A DNA stretch of 64,000 bases from Shimia ponticola (GCF_007995215.1 NZ_VCDK01000005.1:62001-126000), one strand, 5' to 3'. Shown: positions 8,136 to 16,886, counted from the first letter of the stretch. Numbers and translations are program-made. Notes: generated by a model from the letters alone, not told the origin.

Positions 8136-8157
8136 GGTGCGTGTTCACACGCACCGC
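8131..8157. repeat. REP palindrome overlapping the RAYT stop codon
   Basis: GTAG at 8132-8135 is followed by GGTGCGTGT (8136-8144), TC, ACACGCACC (8147-8155) and GCT. The arms are perfect 9-mers; one base pair has changed on both sides compared with the first REP (A-T to T-A), so the hairpin is preserved. It ends 6 bases before the cobO stop. Confidence 0.8.
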
Positions 8158-8162
8158 TGCCC

Positions 8163-8777
8163 TCAATACTCCACCCCAATCTGAGCCTTGATCCCTGACC
8201 TAAACGGATGCTTCACCAGCTCCATTTCGGTCACCAGGTCGGCCACTTCGATCAACTCGTCCTTTGCGTTTCGGCCCGTTAGTACGACATGTGTCATCTC
8301 GGGTTTTTCCTCGGTCAGGAAGGTCACCACGTCGTTGATGTCGATGTAGTCATACCGCAACGCGATGTTGATTTCGTCCAGCAGGACCATGTGGTTCGAC
8401 GGGTCGCGGATCAGCTCTTTGGCCTTTTCCCAGGCCGCCTGCGCCATCTCGGTATCGCGGGATTTGTCTTGGGTTTCCCAGGTGAATCCTTCGCCCATCG
8501 TGTGAAACGCGCACATGTCGGAGAAACGGGACAGGATCAGGTCGCGCTCCCCGGTGCTCATCCCACCTTTGATGAACTGAACGACGGCACATTTGCGGCC
8601 GTGGGCGATGTGGCGGAAAATCATGCCGAAGGCGGCAGAGGATTTGCCTTTGCCCTTGCCCGTGTGGACGATGACCAGACCTTTTTCTTCGGTCTTGGTC
8701 GCCATGATCTTGTCGCGGGCGGCCTTCTTCTTGGCCATCTTGGTGGCGTGGCGGGCGTTGTCGTCTTGCTCGGTCAT
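8163..8777 (-). CDS. cobO: Corrinoid adenosyltransferase
   Basis: This 204-residue enzyme transfers the adenosyl group from ATP to cob(I)alamin or cobyrinic acid a,c-diamide, making adenosylcobalamin. It is the CobO/CobA/BtuR type: the P-loop variant HTGKGKGKSSAAFG near residue 40, VVQFIKGG, and the DEIN segment with NIALRYDYID. ATG at 8777 is preferred over GTG at 8783 because an AGGA motif then has proper spacing. The other cobalamin genes are not in this window. Adenosylcobalamin is needed by the mutases of the ethylmalonyl-CoA pathway, to which mcd (33 kb) belongs. It is convergent with the RAYT gene. Confidence 0.92.
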   Translation of the reverse strand: MTEQDDNARHATKMAKKKAARDKIMATKTEEKGLVIVHTGKGKGKSSAAFGMIFRHIAHGRKCAVVQFIKGGMSTGERDLILSRFSDMCAFHTMGEGFTWETQDKSRDTEMAQAAWEKAKELIRDPSNHMVLLDEINIALRYDYIDINDVVTFLTEEKPEMTHVVLTGRNAKDELIEVADLVTEMELVKHPFRSGIKAQIGVEY

Positions 8778-8817
8778 CTTCACGTCCTGTTAACCATGGG
8801 TGGGCCAGCCTGCGGGC

Positions 8818-9204
8818 ATGTGGCGGTATCTGATCTTGGTCTGTGTTCTGGCGGGGTGCAACACCCCAACCGCAGCGTTTCGCGGGGCAGAGCCACGTGC
8901 CGTCAGCGTGGATGGCTCGACCTACAAGGTTTACGTCCGCGACGGTCATGCGCAGGCGATCCGGGTGAACTCTGAAATGAATTATCGCAGAGGGGCCGAG
9001 GTCAAAGTCCGCCGCGCGATCCAGCAGGCCAGCGGGTGCCGTGTGGTGGGTGATCTGAAGGGTGATCCGGTTGTCGCGAACGCGCGGGTGGCCTGCGATG
9101 GCCGCAGTGCGCCGCCGCCGAAGAGACCAGAGCCGAGCGGGTTTGTTGTTTGTGATGTTTATGGGGAGACAGACCCCCGGCGGGCCTACTGCCTGCCGGG
9201 TTGA
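8818..9204 (+). CDS. Small lipoprotein of unknown function
   Basis: Starting at ATG 8818, the 128-residue precursor begins MWRYLILVCVLAGCNTP, a short signal peptide with an LAGC lipobox. The mature portion includes a short domain (VDGSTYKVYVRDGHAQAIRV, RRGAEVKVRRAIQQASGCRV) and a Pro-rich tail (PPPKRPEPS). Small lipoproteins of this shape are common in roseobacters. I recognise no enzyme motif. An alternative ATG-like start at 8800 would add residues that do not fit a signal peptide. It is divergent from cobO (40 bases apart), and its stop is directly followed by a structured repeat. Confidence 0.7.
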   Translation: MWRYLILVCVLAGCNTPTAAFRGAEPRAVSVDGSTYKVYVRDGHAQAIRVNSEMNYRRGAEVKVRRAIQQASGCRVVGDLKGDPVVANARVACDGRSAPPPKRPEPSGFVVCDVYGETDPRRAYCLPG

Positions 9205-9298
9205 GCGATGCGCCAAACGCGGAACAGCAGCTTTAGCTGCCCGCGCATCGCCGGGCCGCCCACACGGCGCGGCGATTGGCTTGGATTGGGCGCATCGC
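9205..9298. repeat. Composite palindromic repeat, copy A
   Basis: The 94 bases after the lipoprotein stop fold into nested helices. An outer stem joins GCGATGCGCC (9205-9214) and GGCGCATCGC (9289-9298). A small hairpin GCAGC-TTTA-GCTGC spans 9227-9240. A long hairpin pairs ATCGCCGGGCCG (9247-9258) with CGGCGCGGCGAT (9265-9276), one mismatch. Bases 9247-9281 match 39797-39831 at 32 of 35 positions, so this is a dispersed element. It lies between convergent genes and might also act as a terminator. Confidence 0.65.
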
Positions 9299-9378
9299 TC
9301 GTTCTGTGGACTGTGTTTGGCGACCATAAAGTGTTCAGTAAGGACGGTTGGATCGCCACGCGGCGGCCAGTCGATGCG

Positions 9379-10536
9379 CTAGGTTTGTGCGAATTGTACA
9401 GCATGCCGCCCCGCCCAGCGCCCGGTCGCCATGCTCGTCGTGATCAGATAGCCGCCGGTCGGCGCCTCCCAATCCAGCATCTCGCCAGCGCAGAACACAC
9501 CGGGACGATCGCGTAGCATTAGGCCTTCGGTCAGAGCGTCAAACTTTACGCCGCCCGCTGTTGAAATCGCTTCATCCATGGGGCGCGGGCCAGCGTGGCG
9601 GATGGGCAGGGCCTTGATCAGAGGGGCAAGGTCATCTGGCAAAGGCCGTCCGAATTCATGCAAGAGCGCGATCTGCGCGGGTGTCAGGCCCAGCGCTTTG
9701 CGAAGGTGATTGGCAAGGCTTGCCTTGCCGCGCTTGCTAAGACGCTGACGCACCGCGTCAGTCGACAAATCAGGCTTGAGATCAACCGAAAGATCCGCCC
9801 CATCGCGCACCGCCTTGGAAACAGCATAAATGGCCGAGCCCTCAACACCGCGCTCCGAGATGACAAATTCACCGCGATGCACCTGATCCCCAGCCCGCAG
9901 AGCAACGCCTTTCACCGGCGCACCAAAGTGTTTGGCCATGTGCGCCGACCAGTCGACCTGAAACCCCATGTTCGCGGGTTTGAACGGGGCAATCTGCTCG
10001 GACGGGAAATGCCGTGTCCAAGCTCCATCTGACCCCAACCGCGCCCAGCTTGCGCCGCCCAGCGCGAGGCAGGTCACCTGAGGAAAAACGTGACGCGAAC
10101 CCTCGGGCGTTTCAAAGGTCAAACCGCCTTCGTCATCAAATCCAACCCACCGCCACCGGCGCCGCAACACGACGCCCATGGCGTCCAGCCTTGCCAACCA
10201 CGCCCGCAAAAGCGGAGAGGCCTTCATGGCCACGGGAAAGACCCGCCCAGACGATCCCGTAAACACGTCCTGACCGAGGCCCCGCGCCCAGTCCTGCACG
10301 GCCTGCGCGTCAAAATCCGCCAAGATCGGGCGCAATGGAGCGGGTGCCACGGCGGTCGTCAGCCCATCAAGATCGGTGGCTTTGGTGATATTCAGGCCCG
10401 ACTTCCCCGCCATCAGAAACTTGCGCGCCGGTGACGGCATGGCATCGGCCACGGTGACGGCCAAACCAGCCTCGGCCATCACTTCGGCTGCGGCCAATCC
10501 TGCAGGTCCCGCGCCGACGACTACGGCGTCGGTCAT
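9379..10536 (-). CDS. FAD-dependent oxidoreductase of the HI0933/YhiN-like family
   Basis: This 385-residue flavoprotein begins with the dinucleotide-binding motif VVVGAGPAGLAAAEVMAEAGL. It continues with RKFLMAGKSGLNIT, characteristic of the HI0933-like family. CLALGGASWARLGSDG and a C-terminal GVFCAGEMLDWEAPTGGYLI complete the FAD-binding pattern. It resembles the roughly 400-residue TIGR03862-type flavoproteins. The substrate is unknown; tRNA or aromatic hydroxylation roles have been proposed for relatives but cannot be read from sequence. The stop of the following mscS gene and this start overlap by 4 bases (ATGA), so they are cotranscribed. Confidence 0.85.
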   Translation of the reverse strand: MTDAVVVGAGPAGLAAAEVMAEAGLAVTVADAMPSPARKFLMAGKSGLNITKATDLDGLTTAVAPAPLRPILADFDAQAVQDWARGLGQDVFTGSSGRVFPVAMKASPLLRAWLARLDAMGVVLRRRWRWVGFDDEGGLTFETPEGSRHVFPQVTCLALGGASWARLGSDGAWTRHFPSEQIAPFKPANMGFQVDWSAHMAKHFGAPVKGVALRAGDQVHRGEFVISERGVEGSAIYAVSKAVRDGADLSVDLKPDLSTDAVRQRLSKRGKASLANHLRKALGLTPAQIALLHEFGRPLPDDLAPLIKALPIRHAGPRPMDEAISTAGGVKFDALTEGLMLRDRPGVFCAGEMLDWEAPTGGYLITTSMATGRWAGRHAVQFAQT

Positions 10537-11927
10537 TTCGCGCGGGTGCGGATGTCGCCTGTGATCTCGACCGTCCGGTGTGGGTAAGGGATGGTAATGT
10601 TGTGTTCTTTCAGCGCGTTCCAGATCAGGAACAGCACATCCGATGTGTACTTGTTCGGCCCGTCATCCAGACCGTTCACCCAGAACTCGACGGCGAAATC
10701 CACACCGCTTTCGCCAAACCCGCGCAGCTCGCAATCGGGCGGATATGGCAGATCAAGCACCTCGGGATGCGTCGCCACGGCGGCCTCGACAATGTCCGGC
10801 ACTTTGTTGATGTCGGTGTCATAGCTGACCGAGAACGGCGCTTCGTACCGGTTGGCTGAACCGCTGTCTGAATAGTTCACCACGCGGGTCGTGATGAAAT
10901 CCTCGTTGGGGACAACGATCCAGCGACCGTCGAATGTCTCAAGGATCGCAGCACGTGCCGTCATCTTGACGATGGTCCCGGACTCGCCTCCGTCCAACTC
11001 GACAAAATCACCGACCGTGGCCTGCCCTTCTAGCAAAAGGATCACGCCCGAAATGAAATTCGACGCGATTTTCTGCAGACCAAAGCCAAGACCAACACCA
11101 ATCGCACCGCCCAAGACGGCCAACGCCGAAAGGTTGATGCCCATGATGTTCATCAAGAGCAGAAAGGCGATGCCAAAGATCAGAAATTCGACCGCCTTGG
11201 TCGACAGCTCCCTCAGGGACGGGCGGAGTTCCTCTTGCGCCTTGATGTAGTTGGCGGATTGTTGGTTCGACCACGACCCCAGCCAGAACAGGATCGACCC
11301 GGCGATGACCCCGCGCACGATGGACATCAGCGAAAACGAGATATTGCCAAGGCTGACAACCGTTTCGGTCAGTTGGGTCTGCACAAAGTCCAGAAGACCA
11401 AGCGCATAAAGCGCCATGATCGGGATCAAGACGAATTTGCCAAGTACCTTCAGGAACGGGTCCTTGATGATCTCTTGCACCAGAATACGCGCGGCAATGA
11501 ATAGGAACACACGTTTGCCAAAGGCGATGACTGCACCCGACCCAAAGATGGAGCGTGTGACCTGTTCGCCTAAAGCAGTGAAGATATACGCAAAGAGCGG
11601 CAGCAGAAGCGGAAGGAACAGAAGCAGGAACGCGACGCTGGGCGCAAGAAAGGACTGTCCGGCAGCTATGGGGCCAAACATGCGCTCGATACGCGGCTGC
11701 ACACGTTTGGTGACAAAGACCGCAAGGAAGTAGGCAATCAGCAGCAGCGCGAACTGTGACCATGCGGCGGGGCTGAGAAGCCAACCCGCAGCGACCTCCC
11801 ACGCGATCAGGGCATATTCGACGCCTTGTTGCGCGAAACCGGGAAGCTCCGCAGCCCAATCCGGAAGTTCTGGCGGGTTTGCCACGACATCCGCGACCGA
11901 GGACGGCTCTGCGTTTTCGTCTTCCAT
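10533..11927 (-). CDS. MscS-family mechanosensitive ion channel
   Basis: This 464-residue membrane protein has four to five hydrophobic segments. The MscS core GGAIGVGLGFGLQKIASNFISGVILLLE corresponds to the pore helix and the start of the beta domain. It is followed by VGDFVELDGGESGTIVKMTARAAILETFDGRWIVVPN, the standard MscS beta-domain pattern. It should gate in response to membrane tension and release solutes during osmotic downshock. It is longer than E. coli MscS, with extra N-terminal membrane helices. ATG at 11927 begins MEDENAEPSSV. It is co-directional with, and overlaps, the flavoprotein gene. Confidence 0.92.
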   Translation of the reverse strand: MEDENAEPSSVADVVANPPELPDWAAELPGFAQQGVEYALIAWEVAAGWLLSPAAWSQFALLLIAYFLAVFVTKRVQPRIERMFGPIAAGQSFLAPSVAFLLLFLPLLLPLFAYIFTALGEQVTRSIFGSGAVIAFGKRVFLFIAARILVQEIIKDPFLKVLGKFVLIPIMALYALGLLDFVQTQLTETVVSLGNISFSLMSIVRGVIAGSILFWLGSWSNQQSANYIKAQEELRPSLRELSTKAVEFLIFGIAFLLLMNIMGINLSALAVLGGAIGVGLGFGLQKIASNFISGVILLLEGQATVGDFVELDGGESGTIVKMTARAAILETFDGRWIVVPNEDFITTRVVNYSDSGSANRYEAPFSVSYDTDINKVPDIVEAAVATHPEVLDLPYPPDCELRGFGESGVDFAVEFWVNGLDDGPNKYTSDVLFLIWNALKEHNITIPYPHRTVEITGDIRTRAK

Positions 11928-12002
11928 CGAAGGGTCACCTTGTCTTTGTCACGTGCTGCGCCATGCTTTGGCACCGACATGCACGGTGATCAAGATAACC
12001 CA

Positions 12003-12314
12003 ATGGATAGCGACACCGGCACCGACCCGGTGTGCCCCCTTTGCCTGCGTCCTATTCCCAAGAATGCGCCGCAAAGCCTGCATCACCTGATCCCAAAGCT
12101 GAAAGGCGGCAAGGGCGGGCCTACGATCCTGATCCACCACATCTGTCACAAGGAAATCCACGCAACGCTGACCGAGGCGGAACTGGCCCGCGACTACAAC
12201 ACGCCCGAGGCCCTGCGCAGCCATCCCCGGCTGGCCAAGTTCTTTGCTTGGGTCGCAAAGCGCCCGCCAGAGTTCATGTCAAAGGTGCCCGGCGGCAAAC
12301 GAAAACGGCGCTAA
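12003..12314 (+). CDS. Small HNH-endonuclease-like protein
   Basis: A protein of about 103 residues has CPLC near the N-terminus, then HHLIPKLKGGKGG and HHICHKEIHA. The paired Cys, the HH pair and the final H form an HNH nuclease fold with a structural zinc. The strongly basic tail KVPGGKRKRR suits nucleic-acid binding. Stand-alone HNH proteins of this size are common in Alphaproteobacteria and their role is mostly unknown. The start is uncertain: ATG at 11979 is in the same frame, and neither has a clear ribosome site. It lies between the divergent mscS and the convergent enoyl-CoA hydratase genes, overlapping the latter's stop by 4 bases. Confidence 0.75.
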   Translation: MDSDTGTDPVCPLCLRPIPKNAPQSLHHLIPKLKGGKGGPTILIHHICHKEIHATLTEAELARDYNTPEALRSHPRLAKFFAWVAKRPPEFMSKVPGGKRKRR

Positions 12315-12925
12315 CCGATCAGGCGTTTGATCCCGCTGATATGAGAGTGGCTCGCCCCAAGGGCGGCCTCAGCCATTTCGTTTGCCTGATTCATCACCTG
12401 ATCCGCCGGACACAGGCGGTCGAACAGACCCCACGCAAGACAGTCGTCTGCCGTGATCTTTTCACCTGCCATCAAGATGCGCTTGGCGCGGGCGGGCCCC
12501 ACAAGCGCGCGCAGCCGACCCGGGTCAGCCGGTTGCGGCAGAAAGCCAAGCCGCATCACGGGGTAAAACAGCTTGGCTGTCTCTGCCGCGACGCGCAGGT
12601 CGCAAGCCAGAACCATGCCTAGCGCACCACCCGCAACCGTGCCGTTCAGCGCTGCGATGGTCAGGCCTGGATGCGCCGCAATCGCGTTCGACACCTCATC
12701 CCAAATGGGCGAGGTCGGCAGATCCGTTTTGGCAGCCTCAAGGTCCATGCCCGCGCTGAACACCTTGCCCGCGCCCGTCAGGACAATCACCTTTTGACCT
12801 GACGCTGCGCGAACGCTGTCGCGCACAGCGGCAAGCATGTCTGCGGTCACGGCATTGGCCTTGTCGGGCCGATTCAGCGTCAGAACGGTCATGTCGCCCT
12901 GTTCGGAAATCAACACGTCGACCAT
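12311..12925 (-). CDS. Enoyl-CoA hydratase/isomerase family protein
   Basis: This 204-residue protein belongs to the crotonase superfamily. It has LNRPDKANAVTADML near the N-terminus, KVFSAGMDLE for the first oxyanion-hole loop, and LNGTVAGGALGMVLACDLRVA for the second. It is shorter than typical hydratases (about 260), with a reduced C-terminus, as in several crotonase paralogues. A Glu pair of classical hydratase catalysis is not obvious, so isomerase or another CoA chemistry is possible. ATG at 12925 has GAGG upstream and is preferred to GTG at 12931. Substrate unknown. Confidence 0.8.
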   Translation of the reverse strand: MVDVLISEQGDMTVLTLNRPDKANAVTADMLAAVRDSVRAASGQKVIVLTGAGKVFSAGMDLEAAKTDLPTSPIWDEVSNAIAAHPGLTIAALNGTVAGGALGMVLACDLRVAAETAKLFYPVMRLGFLPQPADPGRLRALVGPARAKRILMAGEKITADDCLAWGLFDRLCPADQVMNQANEMAEAALGASHSHISGIKRLIG

Positions 12926-13113
12926 GGTCACCTCTGCTCGTCTGTGGGTATGTTCGGTCGCTATCCCACAGTTTGATGCGACCGACTACTGGAAAACCAG
13001 ACCCGGCTGCGTTTGCAGCCTGACTTGACCTGACGGGGTTGGGCAAGGATGCTGCCATACATATTTGCCAGATATGCGGGTTGATTTGCCCGCGTCATAC
13101 TTGAGGACACACT

Positions 13114-14619
13114 ATGTCTAAACCGCTGCTTTCCACGACACTCCTTGCCTCCACGGTGCTTGCCTCACCGCTCTGGGCCGATCTCACCGCCGAAGACGTC
13201 TGGGCCCAGATGCAGGACACCTACGTCGCCTATGGGGGCACAGTCGCAGCGGCGTCCGAGACGCGGAGCGGCAACACTTTGACAGCTGCTGATGTGACCA
13301 TGACCATCGCTGACGAAGAGGTGGATATCGTCTTCAATCTGGGCGACGTGGCCTTTGTCGAACAAGGCAGCGGATCGGTTGAAATCGTGACAGAGCCCGA
13401 GATGAACATGGTGGTGTCGGGTGATTTCGAAGGCACCGAAGGTCGGGTGGTCATGTCGATCACAACGGATGACCTTGTCGCCGTAGCCTCGGGAACGCCA
13501 GAGGTGATGACCACGACTTATTCGGCCTCTGACGTGACCATGTCGATTGATGAACTGCCGGACATGCCGGACGACGCAGAGTTTGTGTTTACCTTTGCCT
13601 TCGCGGGCATGAACGGCTCTTCGACGGCGGATCGCGGTGATATGATCCGCACGCAAAGCACGATGACCTCGGCCAGCCTCGCCTATGACGTGGTCGTGAC
13701 AGATCCGGGCAATGACGGGAATTTCACGCTCGATTTCGATGGGCAGGGCCTCGCTGTGTCTACTTCGACCGCGACGCCAGCGGACATGGACATGGCCGAT
13801 ATCGGCGCGCTTTATGCCGACCCGAATGTCGAACAGAGCTTTACTGCCTCAATGGCCGCGTCCGCCGCGTCTTTCACGTTTGCTGACCCGGACGGCTCTG
13901 GCGCAGGTGAATTTTCGGCCGGCGGCGGTCGCGTGCAAGGCGGCCTGACCGACGGTGGCTTTTCCTATGAAGGCGGCGCCAATGACATCGCTCTGTCGGT
14001 GGAAGTCCCCGACCTTCCGGTTCCGCTGAACTTTGCGATGGGCGGCTACAACTATGCTTTGGCCTCGCCGATCATCGCTTCGGATGATGCCAAACCGTTC
14101 CGGCTGGGCCTTGGGTTTCAGGATGTGACGCTCGATCCGTTCCTGTGGAACCTGTTTGACCCGGGCGAGGTTCTGCCGCGCGACCCGGCCACGATCAGCT
14201 TTGACATCAGCGGCCTGGGTCGGCTTTTGGTCAACCTGTTCGATCCAGAGCAGATGGAAGAGATGATGATGGACGACGTCCCAGGTGAGGTGACCGAGAT
14301 CGCTCTGGACGATCTGGACGTGCGCGCTGCAGGGGCCGCTTTGTCCGGGTCGGGTAGCTTTGTTCTTGATAACAGCGACACCCAGACGTTTGACGGCCTC
14401 CCCCGTCCAGAAGGCAAAATCGACCTGCAACTCCTTGGTGCAAACGGGCTGCTCGACAAACTGGTTCAGATGGGTCTGGTCCCGGAGGATCAGGTCATGG
14501 GGGCGCGTATGATGATGGGCCTGTTTGCGGTGCCTGGATCGGGTGAGGACAGCCTGCAATCCACCATCGAGGTGAACGCAGACGGACATGTCCTTGCGAA
14601 CGGGCAACGCCTGCGCTGA
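13114..14619 (+). CDS. DUF2125 domain exported protein
   Basis: This 501-residue precursor starts with a signal peptide (SKPLLSTTLLASTVLASPLWA, cleavage after SPLWA). The rest is long and rich in beta strands with repeated acidic, Ala/Gly-rich stretches (DVTMTIADEEVDIVFNLGDV, ADPDGSGAGEF). Its length and composition match the DUF2125 proteins found in most Rhodobacterales and other Alphaproteobacteria. Their function is unknown; a periplasmic or outer-envelope location is likely. TGAGGA precedes the ATG at a good distance. A short hairpin follows the stop and it appears monocistronic. Confidence 0.85.
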   Translation: MSKPLLSTTLLASTVLASPLWADLTAEDVWAQMQDTYVAYGGTVAAASETRSGNTLTAADVTMTIADEEVDIVFNLGDVAFVEQGSGSVEIVTEPEMNMVVSGDFEGTEGRVVMSITTDDLVAVASGTPEVMTTTYSASDVTMSIDELPDMPDDAEFVFTFAFAGMNGSSTADRGDMIRTQSTMTSASLAYDVVVTDPGNDGNFTLDFDGQGLAVSTSTATPADMDMADIGALYADPNVEQSFTASMAASAASFTFADPDGSGAGEFSAGGGRVQGGLTDGGFSYEGGANDIALSVEVPDLPVPLNFAMGGYNYALASPIIASDDAKPFRLGLGFQDVTLDPFLWNLFDPGEVLPRDPATISFDISGLGRLLVNLFDPEQMEEMMMDDVPGEVTEIALDDLDVRAAGAALSGSGSFVLDNSDTQTFDGLPRPEGKIDLQLLGANGLLDKLVQMGLVPEDQVMGARMMMGLFAVPGSGEDSLQSTIEVNADGHVLANGQRLR

Positions 14620-14628
14620 TTTCAAACC

Positions 14629-14646
14629 GGCCCGCTTTGGCGGGCC
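14629..14646 (+). terminator. GC-rich hairpin after the DUF2125 gene
   Basis: GGCCCGC (14629-14635), loop TTTG, GCGGGCC (14640-14646): a perfect 7-bp stem 10 bases past the stop. The following bases are only moderately T-rich, so its strength is uncertain. Confidence 0.6.
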
Positions 14647-14737
14647 ACCTTGTCCTAGCGGCTGGTGCGGATTACCTCTGCGCCAGCCGTTTGTGTTTTC
14701 AGGGCTGAAGTAGCGCCGCACCCGGCAGGAGACGTAT

Positions 14738-16084
14738 ATGACCACGAGCCTTGAGACCCTTGCCAACCAGATGCTGGATGCCGCGCGTGCGGCTGGTGCC
14801 GATGCCTCCGATGCGCTGATCGCCCAAGGCACCTCGATTTCAATCGATGTCCGCGCTGGCGCGTTGGAAGAAGCAAATCGCTCTGAGGGCATCGATTTGG
14901 GTCTGCGGGTCTTGGTCGGGCCGCGACAGGCGGTTGTGTCCGCCTCGAACGCGTCCGAAGAAACAATCAAGGACATGGCCGAACGCGCCGTTGCGATGGC
15001 CAAAGAGGCACCAGCCGATCCACATCTTGGGCTTGCAGAACCCTCGCAACTGGCGACCGCCTGGGACATCCACGCGCTCGAAATGTATGAAGACGCGCCA
15101 GAGCCTTCGCCAGCTGCCTTGCAGGAGGCCGCGAAGGCCGCAGAAGACGCTGCGCTATCAGTGTCGGGTGTCAGCCAAACACAGGGGGCAGGCGCTGCCT
15201 ACGGTGCGCGTGAAATAATGCTGGCCGCGAGCAATGGCTTCGCAGGCGGCTATAAGCGCAGCAGCCATTCTTTGTCCTGCGTCGCCATCGCAGGCGAAGG
15301 CACGGGGATGGAGCGCGACTATGACGGCGATTTCCGGATTTTTGGCGGCGATTTGCGCGACGCGACCGAGATTGGGCGCACAGCGGGTGAACGCGCTGCC
15401 GAGCGGTTGAACGCGCGCAAACCCGTCACCGGCACTTACCCGGTTCTGTTCGATGAACGCGTCTCGTCGAGCCTGATCGGCCATCTCGTCGCGGCCATGA
15501 ACGGCGCCTCGATCGCGCGCGGGTCGTCGTGGTTGCGCGATGCGATGGATACGCCCGTCCTGCCAGAGGCTTTGTCCCTGACAGAAGACCCATTGCGCCC
15601 CCGCGCGACAGGTTCCCGCCCCTTTGATGCCGAAGGGTTGCCAGCCGTCAAACGCACGGTCGCCGAGAACGGCATACTGCGCACCTGGACGCTTGATCTG
15701 GCATCGGCCCGGAAACTCGGGCTGGAAAGCACCGGCAATGCATCGCGCGGCACCGGATCGGGACCCTCGCCATCGGTCACCAATCTGGAACTGACACAGG
15801 GCAATCAAAGCCGCGCGGACCTGATCCGTGATATGGGCACAGGGCTTCTGGTCACGTCGATGATCGGTTCCACAATCAATCCCAACACGGGTGACTATTC
15901 GCGCGGAGCCTCGGGGTTCTGGATCGAAAACGGCGAAATCGCCTACCCGGTCAATGAATGCACGATCGCGGGCAATCTGCGCGACATGCTCTTGCGCATC
16001 ATCCCGGCCAATGACGCGCGGACGCACCTGTCGCGTGTCGTTCCTTCCTTGCTGATCGAGGACATGACACTTGCCGGGGCTTGA
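14738..16084 (+). CDS. pmbA: TldD/PmbA-family metalloprotease subunit
   Basis: This 448-residue protein is the PmbA (TldE) partner of TldD, a heterodimeric zinc protease that trims modified peptides such as microcin B17. Recognisable segments are the N-terminal SDALIAQGTSISIDVRAGAL, the central PVLFDERVSSSLIGHLVAAMNG, and the C-terminal TGNASRGTGSGPSPSVTNLEL and DYSRGASGFWIENGEI. TldE subunits do not carry the HExxxH zinc site, and none is seen here, which supports pmbA rather than tldD. AGGAG precedes ATG 14738. The next gene overlaps its end by 14 bases. tldD is not in the window. Confidence 0.93.
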   Translation: MTTSLETLANQMLDAARAAGADASDALIAQGTSISIDVRAGALEEANRSEGIDLGLRVLVGPRQAVVSASNASEETIKDMAERAVAMAKEAPADPHLGLAEPSQLATAWDIHALEMYEDAPEPSPAALQEAAKAAEDAALSVSGVSQTQGAGAAYGAREIMLAASNGFAGGYKRSSHSLSCVAIAGEGTGMERDYDGDFRIFGGDLRDATEIGRTAGERAAERLNARKPVTGTYPVLFDERVSSSLIGHLVAAMNGASIARGSSWLRDAMDTPVLPEALSLTEDPLRPRATGSRPFDAEGLPAVKRTVAENGILRTWTLDLASARKLGLESTGNASRGTGSGPSPSVTNLELTQGNQSRADLIRDMGTGLLVTSMIGSTINPNTGDYSRGASGFWIENGEIAYPVNECTIAGNLRDMLLRIIPANDARTHLSRVVPSLLIEDMTLAGA

Positions 16085-16886
16085 GGACGCCATTGACCTG
16101 ACCTCTGACACCCGGCTCTTGGCAGACGCGGCACAGGATGCCGCCAAGATCGCCATGAGCCATTTCAAGTCGGACCCGCAGGTCTGGGACAAAGGCGACG
16201 GGGCTGGCCCGGTCACCGAAGCGGACCTTGCCGTAAACGCCATGCTGAGCGACCGGCTGCGATCAGCGCGGCCACACTATGGCTGGCTGTCCGAAGAAAC
16301 CGAAGATACCGGCCAGCGTCTGACACAGGACACCACATTTATCATTGATCCCATCGACGGCACCCGGGCCTTTATCGAGGGCTCGCGCCATTGGGGCATT
16401 TCGATCGCTATCGTGCAAAACGGCACACCTGTCGCGGCGGCTGTGGCCATGCCAGCCAAGGATGATCTCTATGTCGCCACATTGGGTCAAGGGGCGCATA
16501 AGAACGGACAGGCTTTGTCTGTCTCGAACACCCCGATGGGAGCCGCGTCGCGCATTTTGTCGACCAAATGGAATTTCCGGCCCGAGTTCTGGCACCGTGG
16601 CGTGCCGGATGTGGACCGCCATTTCCGCTCTTCTTTGGCCTATCGCCTTGCGCTTGTCGCCGAAGGCACCTTTGAAGGCATGCTGACGCTGCGCCCGACA
16701 TGGGAATGGGACATCGCGGCAGGTGCTCTGCTTGTGACCGAGGCAGGCGGCAAAGTCACTAATCCAGACGGAGCCGCCCCGCGTTTCAACGGTCCCAAGG
16801 CACAGTTGCCGGGTCTTCTGGCCGCGCCGCAGCAAGTTCTTGAGGGCCTGATGGCCCACGGCCCGCGCCTGTCCACAACCGCTTGA
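16071..16886 (+). CDS. Inositol-phosphatase / CysQ-like bisphosphate nucleotidase
   Basis: This 271-residue protein (TTG start) belongs to the Mg-dependent inositol monophosphatase superfamily. The metal-binding motifs are GPVTEADLAVN, WLSEETED, then FIIDPIDGTRAFIEGSRHWGISIA (the DPIDGT signature), and WEWDIAAGALLVTEAGGKVT near the C-terminus. The family includes CysQ (3'-phosphoadenosine-5'-phosphate recycling) and inositol or histidinol phosphatases, which cannot be separated by eye. The TTG start overlaps the end of pmbA and places the first helix (DTRLLADAAQDAAKIAM) as in relatives. It is part of the pmbA-waaA-lpxK gene string. Confidence 0.85.
   Translation: MPGLEDAIDLTSDTRLLADAAQDAAKIAMSHFKSDPQVWDKGDGAGPVTEADLAVNAMLSDRLRSARPHYGWLSEETEDTGQRLTQDTTFIIDPIDGTRAFIEGSRHWGISIAIVQNGTPVAAAVAMPAKDDLYVATLGQGAHKNGQALSVSNTPMGAASRILSTKWNFRPEFWHRGVPDVDRHFRSSLAYRLALVAEGTFEGMLTLRPTWEWDIAAGALLVTEAGGKVTNPDGAAPRFNGPKAQLPGLLAAPQQVLEGLMAHGPRLSTTA

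Noticed and set aside
8350-9327. 325-codon minus-strand frame across cobO and the lipoprotein
   Set aside because: It overlaps two well-supported genes in other frames and shows no recognisable protein pattern.
13849-15069. 406-codon minus-strand frame across DUF2125 and pmbA
   Set aside because: It spans the gap between two real plus-strand genes and has no motif; a shadow of high GC at third codon positions.
15158-16243. 361-codon minus-strand frame opposite pmbA and the phosphatase gene
   Set aside because: Antisense to clear families; composition and lack of ribosome site argue against coding.
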